Notes: generated by a model not told the origin, from the sequence alone. Shown: positions 42,587-52,232, counted from the first letter of the stretch. The stretch: 64,000 bases of DNA from Kluyvera genomosp. 1 (GCF_001266615.1 NZ_LGHZ01000009.1:34595-98594), one strand, 5' to 3'. Numbers and translations: made by a program.

Positions 42587-42612
42587 CCGGGCCAATTGCT
42601 GGCCCGGTTTTT
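42587..42612 (+). terminator. Intrinsic terminator after the iron ABC operon
   Basis: CCGGGCCA and TGGCCCGG form a perfect 8-bp stem with a 5-base loop, followed by TTTTT. It begins 11 bp after the stop. Confidence 0.92.
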
Positions 42613-42923
42613 CCCCGGACTTTCCCTCTGATTCGCAGCACCCGCCACAACACGGTATGATGCAGCGCCGAATATCGGATAACTGGCGATAGATTGCGGT
42701 TGATTTGCCGCTAAAATCGCTGCGGTATTCTAAAATTTTAAGCAATGATGCCGCCCGTACCGTCAAGCTGACCTCGGAAAATCAGTCTATTTCTGGCTCA
42801 TTTCGTTGTTCTACGCCATAAGGTGAATATCCTTGGCGTATTTAATTGATATACCATAAGAAAAAATAATAAATTGGTGTCACAGCGCCTTAATTTCGAC
42901 CCGTAGATGACTCTCGCATATTG
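42613..42923. promoter_or_regulatory. Promoter region of the aryl polyene cluster
   Basis: About 310 bp lie between the iron-operon terminator and apeC. The right half (42820-42890) is AT-rich and probably holds the promoter. I could not fix -35/-10 elements. No methyltransferase or other ape gene is present here, so the cluster as seen begins at apeC. Confidence 0.45.
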
Positions 42924-43649
42924 ATGAAATTTGCCCTTAACATTCTTGACTGGCAGGCCATGGCCCCAGGATTAAGCGACGCGACGCAGTGGCTGGCATG
43001 GTCACGGCAGCCGCACGCCATCGACCCTGCCGCACCACAGGCAAAACTTAGCGAACTGCCGATGATGACCGCCCGTCGCCTGAGTTCCGGCAGCAAGCTG
43101 GCGGTGGAATGCGGCATGGCCATGCTCCGCCGCCATCAGATTGATGCCGTCCTCTATACCAGCCGTCACGGCGAGTTGGAACGTAATTACCGTATTTTGC
43201 ACGCGCTGGCGACCGAGCAGCCGCTCTCCCCGACGGATTTTGCCCTGTCGGTGCATAATTCTGCGGTCGGTAATCTGACCATCACGGCCAAACAGCCGAT
43301 CGTTTCGTCCTCACTTTCCGCTGGAAAAGAGACGTTCCAGCAGGGGCTATGTGAAGTCATGTGCCTGCTTCAGGCAGGTTTCCAGCGGGTATTGATGGTA
43401 GATTTTGACGGTGCGCTGCCGGAATTTTATCACCCGCATCTGCCACCCGAGATGCCTACCTGGGCCTATGCCGTGGCGCTGGTGATAGAAGCCGGTGACG
43501 GGCTATCGTGTGAAACGCAGCCGCAGGCCCCCCATCCCCCCGAAGCCGCGCTGCCGCAAAGCCTGCAATTTTTGCAGCACTACCTTCAGAACGCGGCCGA
43601 CTTTACCCTAGCTGGTGAACGCCTCACCTGGCGCTGGCAGCGTTCATGA
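42924..43649 (+). CDS. apeC: Beta-ketoacyl synthase-like chain length factor of aryl polyene synthesis
   Basis: This 241-residue protein is the short ketosynthase-like partner (chain length factor type) of the aryl polyene type II PKS, which pairs with the ApeO ketosynthase. It has a thiolase-fold N-half (RRLSSGSKLAVECGMAML, YTSRHGELERNYRILHAL) and no catalytic Cys signature, and QPLSPTDFALSVHNSAVGNLTI is typical of this family. ATG 42924 is preferred over TTG 42921. It overlaps apeD by ATGA. Symbols for this cluster follow E. coli/Xenorhabdus ape naming by order and family. Confidence 0.88.
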   Translation: MKFALNILDWQAMAPGLSDATQWLAWSRQPHAIDPAAPQAKLSELPMMTARRLSSGSKLAVECGMAMLRRHQIDAVLYTSRHGELERNYRILHALATEQPLSPTDFALSVHNSAVGNLTITAKQPIVSSSLSAGKETFQQGLCEVMCLLQAGFQRVLMVDFDGALPEFYHPHLPPEMPTWAYAVALVIEAGDGLSCETQPQAPHPPEAALPQSLQFLQHYLQNAADFTLAGERLTWRWQRS

Positions 43650-44461
43650 ACGGTTTCTGCTCACGAATAAACCGCCTGTGGCGCGCGGCAATGACCGGCT
43701 TCTGCTTTGCGCTTTTTGGCCTCGGCGGGCTGCTGCTCTCTGTGGTGTGGTTCAATCTGCTGCTGCTGGTAGTCCGCAACAAAGCCCGCCGTCGTCAGCT
43801 TGCCCGACGCTCTATCTCTGCCAGCTTCCGCGTGTTTTTGGCGGTGGTAAAAGGCGTCGGCGTGCTCGATTATCGTATTGAGGGCAAAGCCATTTTAGCG
43901 CAGGAGCGCGGCTGTCTGGTGGTGGCCAACCACCCTAGCCTGATTGATTACGTGATGCTGGCGTCGGTGATGCCGGAAACCGACTGCATGGTGAAAGCGG
44001 CGCTGCTGAAAAACCCGTTCCTTAGCGGCGTTATCCGCGCGGCAGACTATCTGATTAACGATCAGGCAGAAAAACTGCTGCCTGCCTGTCGTCAGCGCCT
44101 GCGTCAGGGCGACACGATTTTGATTTTTCCCGAAGGGACCCGTACCCTTCCCGGGGAAAAAATGACATTACAACGCGGCGCGGCCAATATTGCCGTGCGC
44201 TGCGCGAGCGATTTGCGGCTGGTGGTTATCCGCTGTACCGAACATATGCTGGGTAAACAGAGCAAGTGGTACAACGCCCCGCCAACCAAGCCTCGGTTCA
44301 CCGTCACGGTGGGCGAGCGAGTGCAGATCGGCCAATTTTACGATGCAAAAACACAGGAACCGGCGCTGGCGGCAAGGCAGCTCAACCGGCATCTTTTGCG
44401 TCAATTACAATCAGGTACTACGCCTGGCACAGGAATGAATGATGCAAGCGCTCTATCTTGA
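43646..44461 (+). CDS. apeD: PlsC-like acyltransferase of the aryl polyene cluster
   Basis: This 271-residue membrane-bound lysophospholipid-acyltransferase family protein has an N-terminal transmembrane stretch (MTGFCFALFGLGGLLLSVVWFNLLLLVV), catalytic NHPSLIDY (HX4D) and FPEGTRTLPG. It probably attaches the polyene or a fatty acid to the lipid-like anchor. It is translationally coupled to apeC and overlaps the first ACP gene by about 20 bp. Confidence 0.9.
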   Translation: MNGFCSRINRLWRAAMTGFCFALFGLGGLLLSVVWFNLLLLVVRNKARRRQLARRSISASFRVFLAVVKGVGVLDYRIEGKAILAQERGCLVVANHPSLIDYVMLASVMPETDCMVKAALLKNPFLSGVIRAADYLINDQAEKLLPACRQRLRQGDTILIFPEGTRTLPGEKMTLQRGAANIAVRCASDLRLVVIRCTEHMLGKQSKWYNAPPTKPRFTVTVGERVQIGQFYDAKTQEPALAARQLNRHLLRQLQSGTTPGTGMNDASALS

Positions 44462-44699
44462 AATAAAAAATCTCATCATCACCACGTTGAATCTGGATGA
44501 ACTGACCGCCGACGACATTGATACCGACGCGCCGCTGTTTGGCGAGGGGCTGGGGCTGGATTCCATCGATGCGCTGGAGCTGGGGCTGGCGGTGAAAAAC
44601 CAGTTCGGCATTGTGCTGTCGTCTGAGAGCGAAGAGATGCGTCAGCACTTCTTCTCCGTCGCCACATTAGCCACTTATATTCACAGCCAGAAAGCCTGA
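44442..44699 (+). CDS. apeE: Acyl carrier protein 1 of the aryl polyene PKS
   Basis: This 85-residue ACP has the phosphopantetheine Ser in GLGLDSIDALEL. It starts MQALYLEIKNLIITTLNL, and AGGA stands 7 bp before the ATG at 44442. It carries the growing aryl polyene chain. The second ACP gene follows 11 bp later; the two ACPs are clearly different (the second is more acidic). Confidence 0.93.
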   Translation: MQALYLEIKNLIITTLNLDELTADDIDTDAPLFGEGLGLDSIDALELGLAVKNQFGIVLSSESEEMRQHFFSVATLATYIHSQKA

Positions 44700-44710
44700 G
44701 GAGTGCCATC

Positions 44711-44962
44711 ATGACCGATAAAAACGCTATTTACGAAGAAGTCTCCGCGCTGCTGGTGAAACTGTTTGAACTCGATCCGCAGGATATTCGTCCTGACGCC
44801 CGCCTGTACGAAGATCTGGAGCTGGACAGCATCGATGCCATCGACATGATTGTTCATTTGCAAAAGAAAACCGGTAATAAAATCAAGCCGGAAGAGTTTA
44901 AGGCCGTGCGCACCGTGCAGGACGTGGTGGACGCGGTAGAACGCCTGTTTAAAGAAGGCTAA
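44711..44962 (+). CDS. apeF: Acyl carrier protein 2 of the aryl polyene PKS
   Basis: This 83-residue ACP has the modified Ser in DLELDSIDAIDMIV and is strongly acidic overall. In aryl polyene systems one ACP accepts the aryl starter while the other carries chain elongation; which is which cannot be told from sequence. GAGGAG lies upstream. Confidence 0.93.
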   Translation: MTDKNAIYEEVSALLVKLFELDPQDIRPDARLYEDLELDSIDAIDMIVHLQKKTGNKIKPEEFKAVRTVQDVVDAVERLFKEG

Positions 44963-44968
44963 CTCATC

Positions 44969-45550
44969 GTGTCGAGCGTACGCTCGCGACCGCTGCTATC
45001 GCTGCTCACAGGATTACTGCTGCTGGCCTGGCCATTTTTAATTTGGTTTGGGCTGGCGCATAACGACCTGCACTGGCTGCTGCCGCTGATGGCGCTGCTG
45101 CTGTTATTACGTCTGTTGCAGACCCGCCGTCTGGCCGGGCCGCTGCGCGGGGTGATTCAGTTGGTCGCCGCGGTAGGCATCACGCTGTGCGCCGCCAGCT
45201 ACATGCTGAAAACCCACCAGTTGCTGCTGTTCTACCCGGTGGTGGTCAACGCGGTAATGCTGGCGGTGTTTGGCGGATCGCTGTGGTCGGCAATGCCGAT
45301 TGTCGAGCGTATCGCGCGCCTGCGCGAGCCGGCCCTGTCGCCTGTCGGCGTACGCTATACCCGCCGCGTGACCCAGATCTGGTGCCTGTTTTTTATCTTT
45401 AACGGCAGCGTCGCGCTGGTGACCGCAGTACATGGCGATATGACGCAGTGGACCGCGTGGAACGGCATGATTGCCTATCTGCTGATGGGCAGCCTGATGG
45501 CCGTCGAGTGGCTGGTGCGCCAGCGGGTCAAAAGACGAGAGGCACCATGA
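44969..45550 (+). CDS. apeG: Integral membrane protein of the aryl polyene cluster
   Basis: This 193-residue protein has about five to six hydrophobic segments (LLSLLTGLLLLAWPFLIWFGLA, LLPLMALLLLLRLLQ, and others) and basic loops (COG4648-like). It starts with GTG at 44969, 6 bp after the apeF stop, and overlaps apeH by ATGA. No catalytic motif is seen. It may scaffold the membrane part of the PKS or carry lipid-linked product. Confidence 0.85.
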   Translation: MSSVRSRPLLSLLTGLLLLAWPFLIWFGLAHNDLHWLLPLMALLLLLRLLQTRRLAGPLRGVIQLVAAVGITLCAASYMLKTHQLLLFYPVVVNAVMLAVFGGSLWSAMPIVERIARLREPALSPVGVRYTRRVTQIWCLFFIFNGSVALVTAVHGDMTQWTAWNGMIAYLLMGSLMAVEWLVRQRVKRREAP

Positions 45551-46899
45551 ACTCACCGTTAAAACTTGCCGAGTGGCTTACCGCCCCGCGCCCCGCCGAC
45601 ACGCTGATTGCGTGGTCCGCCGACCAGCGTTGGACGCTGGGCTATCTGCGCTGCGACGTAGCGGCGCTGATACCCTACCTGCAGCAGCAACAGGCCACGC
45701 GCTGGGCGCTGTGCTTTGACAACAGCTATCTGTTTATTGTTGCCCTATTGGCGACGCTGCATGCGGGTAAAATCCCGGTACTGCCAGGCCACAACCGCGC
45801 AGCGTTGCTCAATGAGCAACAGACGCTGTTCGACGGCATTTTAAGCGATGGACAACTGGCGTGGACAGGCCCGAGCCGTCTTGTCACCTCATCAATGCAA
45901 AGCGCTGATACCGACCATTTTCCCGCACTGCATCGCGATGCGGTGATTGAACTCTACACCTCCGGCTCGACCGGCACGCCTAAACGGGTCGTGAAAACGC
46001 GGGTACAGTTAGACGCGGAAGCGGCGCTGCTGGCCGCACTGTTTGCCGAACGCTTAAGCGGCTGCCGGGTCGTTAGCTCCGTCGCCCATCAGCATCTTTA
46101 TGGCCTGACGTTTCGCATCATGCTGCCGTTGGCGTTAGGTCTGCCGCTGCATGCCGATGTTATCAGCTTTGCCGAGCAACTCTCAGCGCTTGACCGACAG
46201 CATCGTTATACCTTTATCAGCAGCCCGGCGTTTTTAAAGCGCCTCGATTATCGATTACCTCCACCGCCGTTCGCCGTCATTCTCAGCGCCGGAGGGGAAC
46301 TGAACGGCCCGCTGGCGGCACAGGCCGCCGCAGGGTTGCAGGTTTGGCCGGATGAAATTTACGGTAGCACTGAAACAGGGGTGATCGCCTGGCGCTCGCA
46401 TCAACAGCCGGACGCGTCCTGGCAACCGTTACCCGGCGTCGAGATTCGTCATGAGGATAAGGGATATCGCCTGTTTTCGCCGTTAATCACCGATGAACGC
46501 GGCCTGATGCTTGATGATAGGCTCGATATCCTCGTCAACGGCCAGTTCCGCTTGCAGGGGCGCCGCGACCGGGTCGTCAAAATTGAAGAAAAGCGCGTTT
46601 CGCTGAATGAAGTGGAGCTGCGCCTGCTCGCACTTGACGGCGTGCGTGAGGCGGCAGCGCTACCGATTAACCGCAGCGGCCGTCAGAGCATCGGTATCGT
46701 GCTGGTGCTGGACGATAGCCACCGTGAAAACTGGGGTAAAAAGCAGGAACTGGCGTGGCGCAAGGCGCTGCGCGCCTGGCTTGAACCGCTGGCCATCCCC
46801 CGCTACTGGCGGATAGTCGATGAGATTCCGGTGAACGGGATGAATAAACGCGTGGACGCACAATTACAGGAGTTATTTGATGAAACCCGCAGAACTTGA
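45547..46899 (+). CDS. apeH: Acyl-ACP synthetase activating the aryl starter
   Basis: This 450-residue ANL-superfamily adenylating enzyme has the AMP-binding P-loop LYTSGSTGTPKRVVK, the A5-type EIYGSTETGV, and LDDRLDILVNGQFRLQGRRDRVVKIEEKRVSLNE. It probably loads 4-hydroxybenzoate or a similar aryl acid onto an ACP. The start at 45547 overlaps the apeG stop; open frame upstream is overlap. The gene is coupled on both sides. Confidence 0.93.
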   Translation: MNSPLKLAEWLTAPRPADTLIAWSADQRWTLGYLRCDVAALIPYLQQQQATRWALCFDNSYLFIVALLATLHAGKIPVLPGHNRAALLNEQQTLFDGILSDGQLAWTGPSRLVTSSMQSADTDHFPALHRDAVIELYTSGSTGTPKRVVKTRVQLDAEAALLAALFAERLSGCRVVSSVAHQHLYGLTFRIMLPLALGLPLHADVISFAEQLSALDRQHRYTFISSPAFLKRLDYRLPPPPFAVILSAGGELNGPLAAQAAAGLQVWPDEIYGSTETGVIAWRSHQQPDASWQPLPGVEIRHEDKGYRLFSPLITDERGLMLDDRLDILVNGQFRLQGRRDRVVKIEEKRVSLNEVELRLLALDGVREAAALPINRSGRQSIGIVLVLDDSHRENWGKKQELAWRKALRAWLEPLAIPRYWRIVDEIPVNGMNKRVDAQLQELFDETRRT

Positions 46900-47230
46900 G
46901 CGCCGCCAGGCGCACCCGCAGCAGCTTGAGGTGGTGCTTCACCTCGACCCAGCCCTGCCGTGGTTTCGCGGGCATTTTGCCGTACAGCCACTGCTGCCCG
47001 GCGTGACGCAGGTCGATTGGGTCATGCATTATGCTCATGTTCTCGCCCCCGGCTGGCGTTTTGTCTGCTTGAAAAGCGTCAAGTTTCAATCCCCCCTGCT
47101 GCCGGGAACCACCGTCACGCTCACACTGGAATGGCAGGAAGCGCGTCAATTGCTGAGCTTTAGCTACCAGCGTCACGACGGCGATGCCCGACACCTCGCC
47201 AGCAGCGGTAAGATCGCACTATGTCGCTGA
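46880..47230 (+). CDS. apeI: 3-hydroxyacyl-ACP dehydratase (hotdog), aryl polyene cluster
   Basis: This 116-residue FabA/FabZ-like hotdog protein has catalytic segment WFRGHFAVQPLLPGVTQVDW (active-site His and the LPGV turn). It forms the conjugated double bonds together with ApeP. ATG 46880 is preferred over the preceding TTG. It overlaps apeH and apeJ by about 20 bp and 10 bp respectively. Confidence 0.92.
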   Translation: MKPAELERRQAHPQQLEVVLHLDPALPWFRGHFAVQPLLPGVTQVDWVMHYAHVLAPGWRFVCLKSVKFQSPLLPGTTVTLTLEWQEARQLLSFSYQRHDGDARHLASSGKIALCR

Positions 47231-48912
47231 CCTTTACCCCCTGCGTGCTGATCCCCTGCTATAACCACGGCACAATGATGGCGAGGGTCATCGCACGCTT
47301 ACAGCCCTTTGGCCTGCCCTGCATCGTGGTGGATGATGGCAGCGATTTGGATACCCAACAAACTCTCGCACGGTTGGCGGCAGAAACCGCCAACCTGACC
47401 CTGATTCGTCTGCCGCAAAACGCCGGTAAAGGGGCTGCGGTGATTCGCGGATTGCAGGCGGCCGCCGAGGCCGGTTTCAGTCACGCCGTGCAGGTGGATG
47501 CCGACGGCCAGCACGCGATTGAAGATATTCCCAGACTGCTGACCGAAGCGAAGCAGCATCCGACGGCGTTGATATCCGGCCAGCCGATTTATGACGACTC
47601 CATTCCCCGCGCGCGCCTGTATGGACGTTGGGTGACTCACGTTTGGGTGTGGATTGAAACGCTCTCCCTGGCGCTCAAAGACAGTATGTGCGGTTTCCGG
47701 GTCTATCCTGTCGCCCCCACGTTGGCACTGGCTGGGAAGGCCACGCTCGGCAAACGCATGGACTTTGATACCGAAGTCATGGTGCGCCTCTATTGGCAAG
47801 GCAATACCAGCTACTTTATCCCCACCCGCGTCACCTACCCGCCGGACGGGCTGTCGCATTTCGATGCCCTGAAAGACAACCTACGCATCTCGTGGATGCA
47901 CACCCGGCTATTTCTCGGCATGCTGCCGCGCATGCCTAAACTGCTGTTCCGTCACTCCTCCGCACACTGGGCGCGGCAGCAGGAGGTTAAAGGGCTGTGG
48001 GGAATGCGCCTGATGCTGTGGGTCTGGCGCGTATTGGGACGGTGGGCGTTTACCGCACTGCTCTATCCGGTGGTCGGCGTCTATTGGCTAACGGGCACCC
48101 GCGCGCGCCGGGCGTCACAAAACTGGATCACGCGAGTCCGCGCCGAGTTGTTAGCACGTCAGCAGACAACCCCGGCCAATCTCTCCAGCTATCGTCATTT
48201 CCTGCGTTTTGGCGAGGCGATGCTGGATAAAATTGCCGGCTGGCGCGGTGAACTCCAGTTTGGCCGCGATGTGGTATTTGCCCCCGGTGCGGAATCAGCG
48301 CTCGACGTCGACGCTCCGCGCGGCAAGCTGCTGTTGGCTTCGCATCTCGGGGATGTCGAAGTCTGCCGCGCTCTGGCCCAGCACGCGGGCAGCAAAACCA
48401 TCAATGCGCTGGTGTTTAGCGATAATGCCCAGCGCTTTAAGCAAATCATGCAGGAGATGGCACCGCAGGCCGGGATCAATCTGATGCCGGTGACCGACAT
48501 TGGCCCGGAAACCGCCATCTTGCTCAAAGAGAAGATCGACCGCGGCGAGTGGATTGCTATCGTCGGCGATCGCATCGCCGTCAATCCGCAGCGCGGCGGT
48601 GAATGGCGCGTCTGCTGGAGCCGCTTTATGGGGCAAAAAGCCCCTTTCCCGCAGGGACCGTTTATTCTCGCCTCGCTGTTGCGCTGCCCGGTAGATTTGC
48701 TGTTCGCTCTACGTGAGCGGGATAAGCTGCGAATTTACTGCGAGCCGTTTGCCGACCCGCTGCTGCTGCCCCGCGCCGACCGACAGCAGGCATTACAGCA
48801 GGCCATCGACCGTTACGCCGAGCGGCTGGAGTATTACGCCCTGCGCTCGCCGCTCGACTGGTTTAATTTTTTCGATTTCTGGCGGCTGCCGGAAATCCAG
48901 GATAAGGAGTGA
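47221..48912 (+). CDS. apeJ: Glycosyltransferase family 2 / LpxL-type acyltransferase fusion
   Basis: This is a 563-residue bifunctional membrane protein. Residues 1-240 are a GT2 domain (LIPCYNHGTMMARVI, VDDGSD, DADGQHAIEDIP with the DXD-like site). A hydrophobic bridge leads to a lysophospholipid/lipid A acyltransferase domain from about residue 320 (ASHLGDVE with HX4E near 373, IVGDRIAVN). It is likely to glycosylate and acylate the polyene to anchor it in the outer membrane. The same fusion occurs in other ape clusters. Confidence 0.92.
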   Translation: MSLTFTPCVLIPCYNHGTMMARVIARLQPFGLPCIVVDDGSDLDTQQTLARLAAETANLTLIRLPQNAGKGAAVIRGLQAAAEAGFSHAVQVDADGQHAIEDIPRLLTEAKQHPTALISGQPIYDDSIPRARLYGRWVTHVWVWIETLSLALKDSMCGFRVYPVAPTLALAGKATLGKRMDFDTEVMVRLYWQGNTSYFIPTRVTYPPDGLSHFDALKDNLRISWMHTRLFLGMLPRMPKLLFRHSSAHWARQQEVKGLWGMRLMLWVWRVLGRWAFTALLYPVVGVYWLTGTRARRASQNWITRVRAELLARQQTTPANLSSYRHFLRFGEAMLDKIAGWRGELQFGRDVVFAPGAESALDVDAPRGKLLLASHLGDVEVCRALAQHAGSKTINALVFSDNAQRFKQIMQEMAPQAGINLMPVTDIGPETAILLKEKIDRGEWIAIVGDRIAVNPQRGGEWRVCWSRFMGQKAPFPQGPFILASLLRCPVDLLFALRERDKLRIYCEPFADPLLLPRADRQQALQQAIDRYAERLEYYALRSPLDWFNFFDFWRLPEIQDKE

Positions 48913-48914
48913 GG

Positions 48915-49337
48915 ATGCTGAACGATCCCCATTTTACGGCTGAAGTCGAGCTGTCTATCGCTTTCCATGACATCGATATGATGGGCGTGGTATGGCACGG
49001 CAACTATTTCCGCTATTTTGAGATTGCACGCGAAGCGCTGCTTAACCAGTTTGATTACGGCTATCGCCAGATGAAGGCCTCCGGCTATTTGTGGCCGGTG
49101 GTCGATACCCGGGTGAAATATCGCCATGCCCTGACCTTTGAGCAGCGCATTCGCGTACGCGCCAGGGTGGAAGAATATGAAAACCGTCTGCGCATCGGCT
49201 ACGAGATTTTTGATGCCGACAGCGGCCAGCGCACCACCACTGGCTACACCATTCAGGTAGCGGTAGAGGAACATAGCCGCGAACTGTGCTTCGTTAGCCC
49301 AGCGGTACTGTTTGAACGCATGGGAGTCACACCATGA
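48915..49337 (+). CDS. apeK: 4-hydroxybenzoyl-CoA thioesterase-type hotdog protein
   Basis: This protein of about 140 residues is of the YbgC/4HBT family, with HDIDMMGVVWHGNYFRYFEIARE holding the catalytic Asp and the HGNY loop. It probably releases or proof-reads ACP/CoA-bound intermediates. The start at 48915 follows AAGGAG. It overlaps the next gene by ATGA. Confidence 0.92.
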   Translation: MLNDPHFTAEVELSIAFHDIDMMGVVWHGNYFRYFEIAREALLNQFDYGYRQMKASGYLWPVVDTRVKYRHALTFEQRIRVRARVEEYENRLRIGYEIFDADSGQRTTTGYTIQVAVEEHSRELCFVSPAVLFERMGVTP

Positions 49338-49939
49338 AATTTCTGCCGCTGCTGGCGCTGCTGATAAGCCCCCTGGTCAATGCCCTCACGCTGGATGCGC
49401 TACAACAGCGCTTTACCGAACAACCGGTAGTGCGAGCACACTTCACGCAAACCCGTACGATCAAAGACCTGCCGCAGCCGTTACGCTCCGCAGGAAATAT
49501 GCTGATCGCCCGCGATCGGGGACTGCTGTGGGATCAAACTTCACCGTTCCCAATGCAGCTGTTGCTCGATGACAAGCGCATGGTGCAGGCCATCAACGGC
49601 CAGCCGCCGCAGGTCATTACTGCCGAGAATAATCCGCAGATGTTCCAGTTTAACCACCTGCTGCGCGCGCTTTTTCAGGCCGACCGCAAAGTGCTGGAAG
49701 AGAACTTCCGCGTTGCGTTTGCCGACCTTGGCGAAGGCCGCTGGACGCTGCGCCTGACGCCGATTACCACACCGCTGGATAAGATCTTCGCCACCATCGA
49801 TTTAGCCGGACAGACCTATCTCGAGACCATCCAGCTTAACGATAAACAGGGCGATCGTACCGATATCGCGCTTTCCCAACACCAACTGACACCCACACAG
49901 CTAACCGATGACGAACGCCAACGCTTTGCTGCCCAGTAA
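49334..49939 (+). CDS. apeL: LolA-like outer-membrane lipid carrier of the aryl polyene cluster
   Basis: This 201-residue periplasmic protein has a signal peptide (MKFLPLLALLISPLVNA). The LolA-like incomplete barrel is recognised from VRAHFTQTRTIKDLPQPLRSAGNMLIARDRGLLWDQ. It probably ferries the lipid-linked polyene across the periplasm. Its 3' end overlaps the exporter gene by 32 bp in another frame. Confidence 0.9.
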   Translation: MKFLPLLALLISPLVNALTLDALQQRFTEQPVVRAHFTQTRTIKDLPQPLRSAGNMLIARDRGLLWDQTSPFPMQLLLDDKRMVQAINGQPPQVITAENNPQMFQFNHLLRALFQADRKVLEENFRVAFADLGEGRWTLRLTPITTPLDKIFATIDLAGQTYLETIQLNDKQGDRTDIALSQHQLTPTQLTDDERQRFAAQ

Positions 49940-52232
49940 ACGGCCCGCGCTGCTTTGGGGGGCCGTCTGCCTGCTGCTGTTGGCCATGCTGCTGACGCTG
50001 CTGCCCCACGCGCGGCTCAACAGCAGCGTGCTCGCGATGCTGCCCAAACAGACGTTGGGAGCCATTCCGCCGGCGCTCAACGACGGCTTCATGCAGCGCC
50101 TCGATCGGCAGTTGGTGTGGCTGGTCAGCCCCGGTAAAAAGGCCGACCCGGCCGTTGCCCGCGCCTGGCTCACCCAACTTCAGAATTCAAAACTGCTGGC
50201 GGAGGTGAAAGGCCCGATGGACGCTGCCAGCCAGCAGGCGTGGGGAACGTTCTTCTGGCAGCACCGCAACGGCCTTATCGATAACGACACTCGTGCGCGC
50301 CTTGATCACGGCGGCGAAGCGCAGGCGCAGTGGGTGCTCTCCCAACTCTATTCGGCCTTTTCAGGCGTCAGCGGCAAAGAGCTGCAAAACGATCCGCTGA
50401 TGCTGACGCGCGGCGCACAGCTGGCGATGGCGAAAAGCGGCCAGCGCCTGCGGTTGATGGACGGCTGGCTGGTGACGCAGGACACAGAAGGCAACTATTG
50501 GTATCTGCTCCACGGCGAGCTGGCCGGGCAGTCATTCGATATGCAGCAAACCCACCGCCTGGTGACCACCCTCGATACGCTGGAACAGGAACTGAAAGCC
50601 CGTTATCCGCAGGCGCAGCTGCTCTCTCGCGGCACGGCGTTTTACAGCGACTACGCCAGCCAGCAGGCCAAAAAAGATATCTCCACCCTTGGCATCGTCA
50701 CGGTGCTGGGTGTACTCCTGCTGATCATCGCCGTCTTCCGTTCGCTACGCCCGCTGCTGCTGTGCCTGATTTCCATCAGCATTGGCGCGCTGGCGGGTAC
50801 CGTGATAACGCTGATGCTGTTCGGTGAACTGCATCTGATGACACTGGTGATGAGCATGAGCATTATCGGCATTTCTGCCGACTACACGCTCTACTATTTG
50901 ACCGAGCGGATGGTGCACGGCGGCGACAGTACGCCGTGGCAAAGCCTCGCCAAAGTACGTACCGCGCTGCTGCTGGCGCTGCTGACCACCGTAGTCGCCT
51001 ACCTGCTGCTGATGATCGCCCCCTTCCCCAGCATTCGCCAAATGGCACTGTTCGCGGCGGTGGGTCTCAGCGCTTCCTGCCTGACGGTGATTTTCTGGCA
51101 TCCGTGGCTATGCCGGGGTCTGCCGGTACGCCCAATTCCGGCCATGGGGCTGATGCTACGCTGGCTGGCAGCATGGCGGCGCAATAAAAAACTGTCGATG
51201 GGCCTGCCGGTGGCGCTGGCGCTGTTTTCACTGGTAGGTGCAGCAATGCTGCGGGTTGATGATGATATCGCCCAGCTACAGGCGCTGCCGCAGGATATTC
51301 TGGCGCAAGAAAAAGCCATTACCGCGCTCACCGGGCAGAGCGTCGACCAGAAGTGGTTTGTGATTTACGGTCCTTCAGCACAGCAGACGCTGGAACGGCT
51401 GGAGCAATTTATCCCAGCGCTGGCACAGGCGAAGGCCGACGGATGGATTAGCGACTACCGCACTCTGCCGCTCAACTCACTTGCCCTTCAACAGCAGGAC
51501 CTGGCGCGGCTAAAAGCCGCGACCCCCGCCGTCACCCGCGCCTTACAAAGTGCCGGGATCACGGCGGTAACCCCCAACCTTAATGCTATGCCGGTCACCG
51601 TCGATGCCTGGCTTACCAGCCCGGCCAGCGAAGGCTGGCGGCTGATGTGGCTTACGCAGGCTAATGGTGAAAGCGCGGTGCTGGTGCCGGTGAGCGGCGT
51701 AAAAGACAGCGCAGCACTTGGCACGCTGAGCCAGCGCTATCGCGAGGGCGTGGCATGGGTGGACAGGAAAAGCAGCTTCGATGCGCTGTTTACGCTGTAT
51801 CGCCACCTGCTGACCGGGCTGCTCGGCGTGGCATTGTTCGTCATCGCCTGCGGCGCGGTGGTGCGGCTCGGCTGGCGTAGCGGGCTGAAAAGCCTCGTGC
51901 CTTCCGTGCTGTCGCTCGGCTGCGGGCTGGCGACGCTGACGCTCAGCAGCCATACCGTCAACCTGTTCTCGCTGCTGGCGCTGGTGTTGGTATTGGGGAT
52001 AGGCATTAACTACACGCTATTCTTCAGTAATCCGCGCGGCACGCCGATAACCTCAATGCTGGCGATTACGTTGGCCATGCTGACGACCCTGCTGACGCTT
52101 GGGATGCTGGTCTTTAGCGCCACCCAGGCCATCAGCAGCTTCGGCATTGTGCTGGTGAGCGGGATATTCACCGCTTTCCTGCTGTCGCCGCTGGCGATGC
52201 CCGGTAAAAAGAGACAACAACGACATGATTAA
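49908..52232 (+). CDS. apeM: MMPL/RND-family exporter of the aryl polyene
   Basis: This 774-residue exporter has about 12 transmembrane segments in two repeats, each starting with a large periplasmic loop. Signature segments include MSMSIIGISADYTLYYLTERM and LVLVLGIGINYTLFFSN. It is the likely inner-membrane exporter that hands the product to the LolA-like carrier. It starts inside apeL (32-bp overlap) and overlaps apeN by 8 bp. Confidence 0.93.
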   Translation: MTNANALLPSKRPALLWGAVCLLLLAMLLTLLPHARLNSSVLAMLPKQTLGAIPPALNDGFMQRLDRQLVWLVSPGKKADPAVARAWLTQLQNSKLLAEVKGPMDAASQQAWGTFFWQHRNGLIDNDTRARLDHGGEAQAQWVLSQLYSAFSGVSGKELQNDPLMLTRGAQLAMAKSGQRLRLMDGWLVTQDTEGNYWYLLHGELAGQSFDMQQTHRLVTTLDTLEQELKARYPQAQLLSRGTAFYSDYASQQAKKDISTLGIVTVLGVLLLIIAVFRSLRPLLLCLISISIGALAGTVITLMLFGELHLMTLVMSMSIIGISADYTLYYLTERMVHGGDSTPWQSLAKVRTALLLALLTTVVAYLLLMIAPFPSIRQMALFAAVGLSASCLTVIFWHPWLCRGLPVRPIPAMGLMLRWLAAWRRNKKLSMGLPVALALFSLVGAAMLRVDDDIAQLQALPQDILAQEKAITALTGQSVDQKWFVIYGPSAQQTLERLEQFIPALAQAKADGWISDYRTLPLNSLALQQQDLARLKAATPAVTRALQSAGITAVTPNLNAMPVTVDAWLTSPASEGWRLMWLTQANGESAVLVPVSGVKDSAALGTLSQRYREGVAWVDRKSSFDALFTLYRHLLTGLLGVALFVIACGAVVRLGWRSGLKSLVPSVLSLGCGLATLTLSSHTVNLFSLLALVLVLGIGINYTLFFSNPRGTPITSMLAITLAMLTTLLTLGMLVFSATQAISSFGIVLVSGIFTAFLLSPLAMPGKKRQQRHD

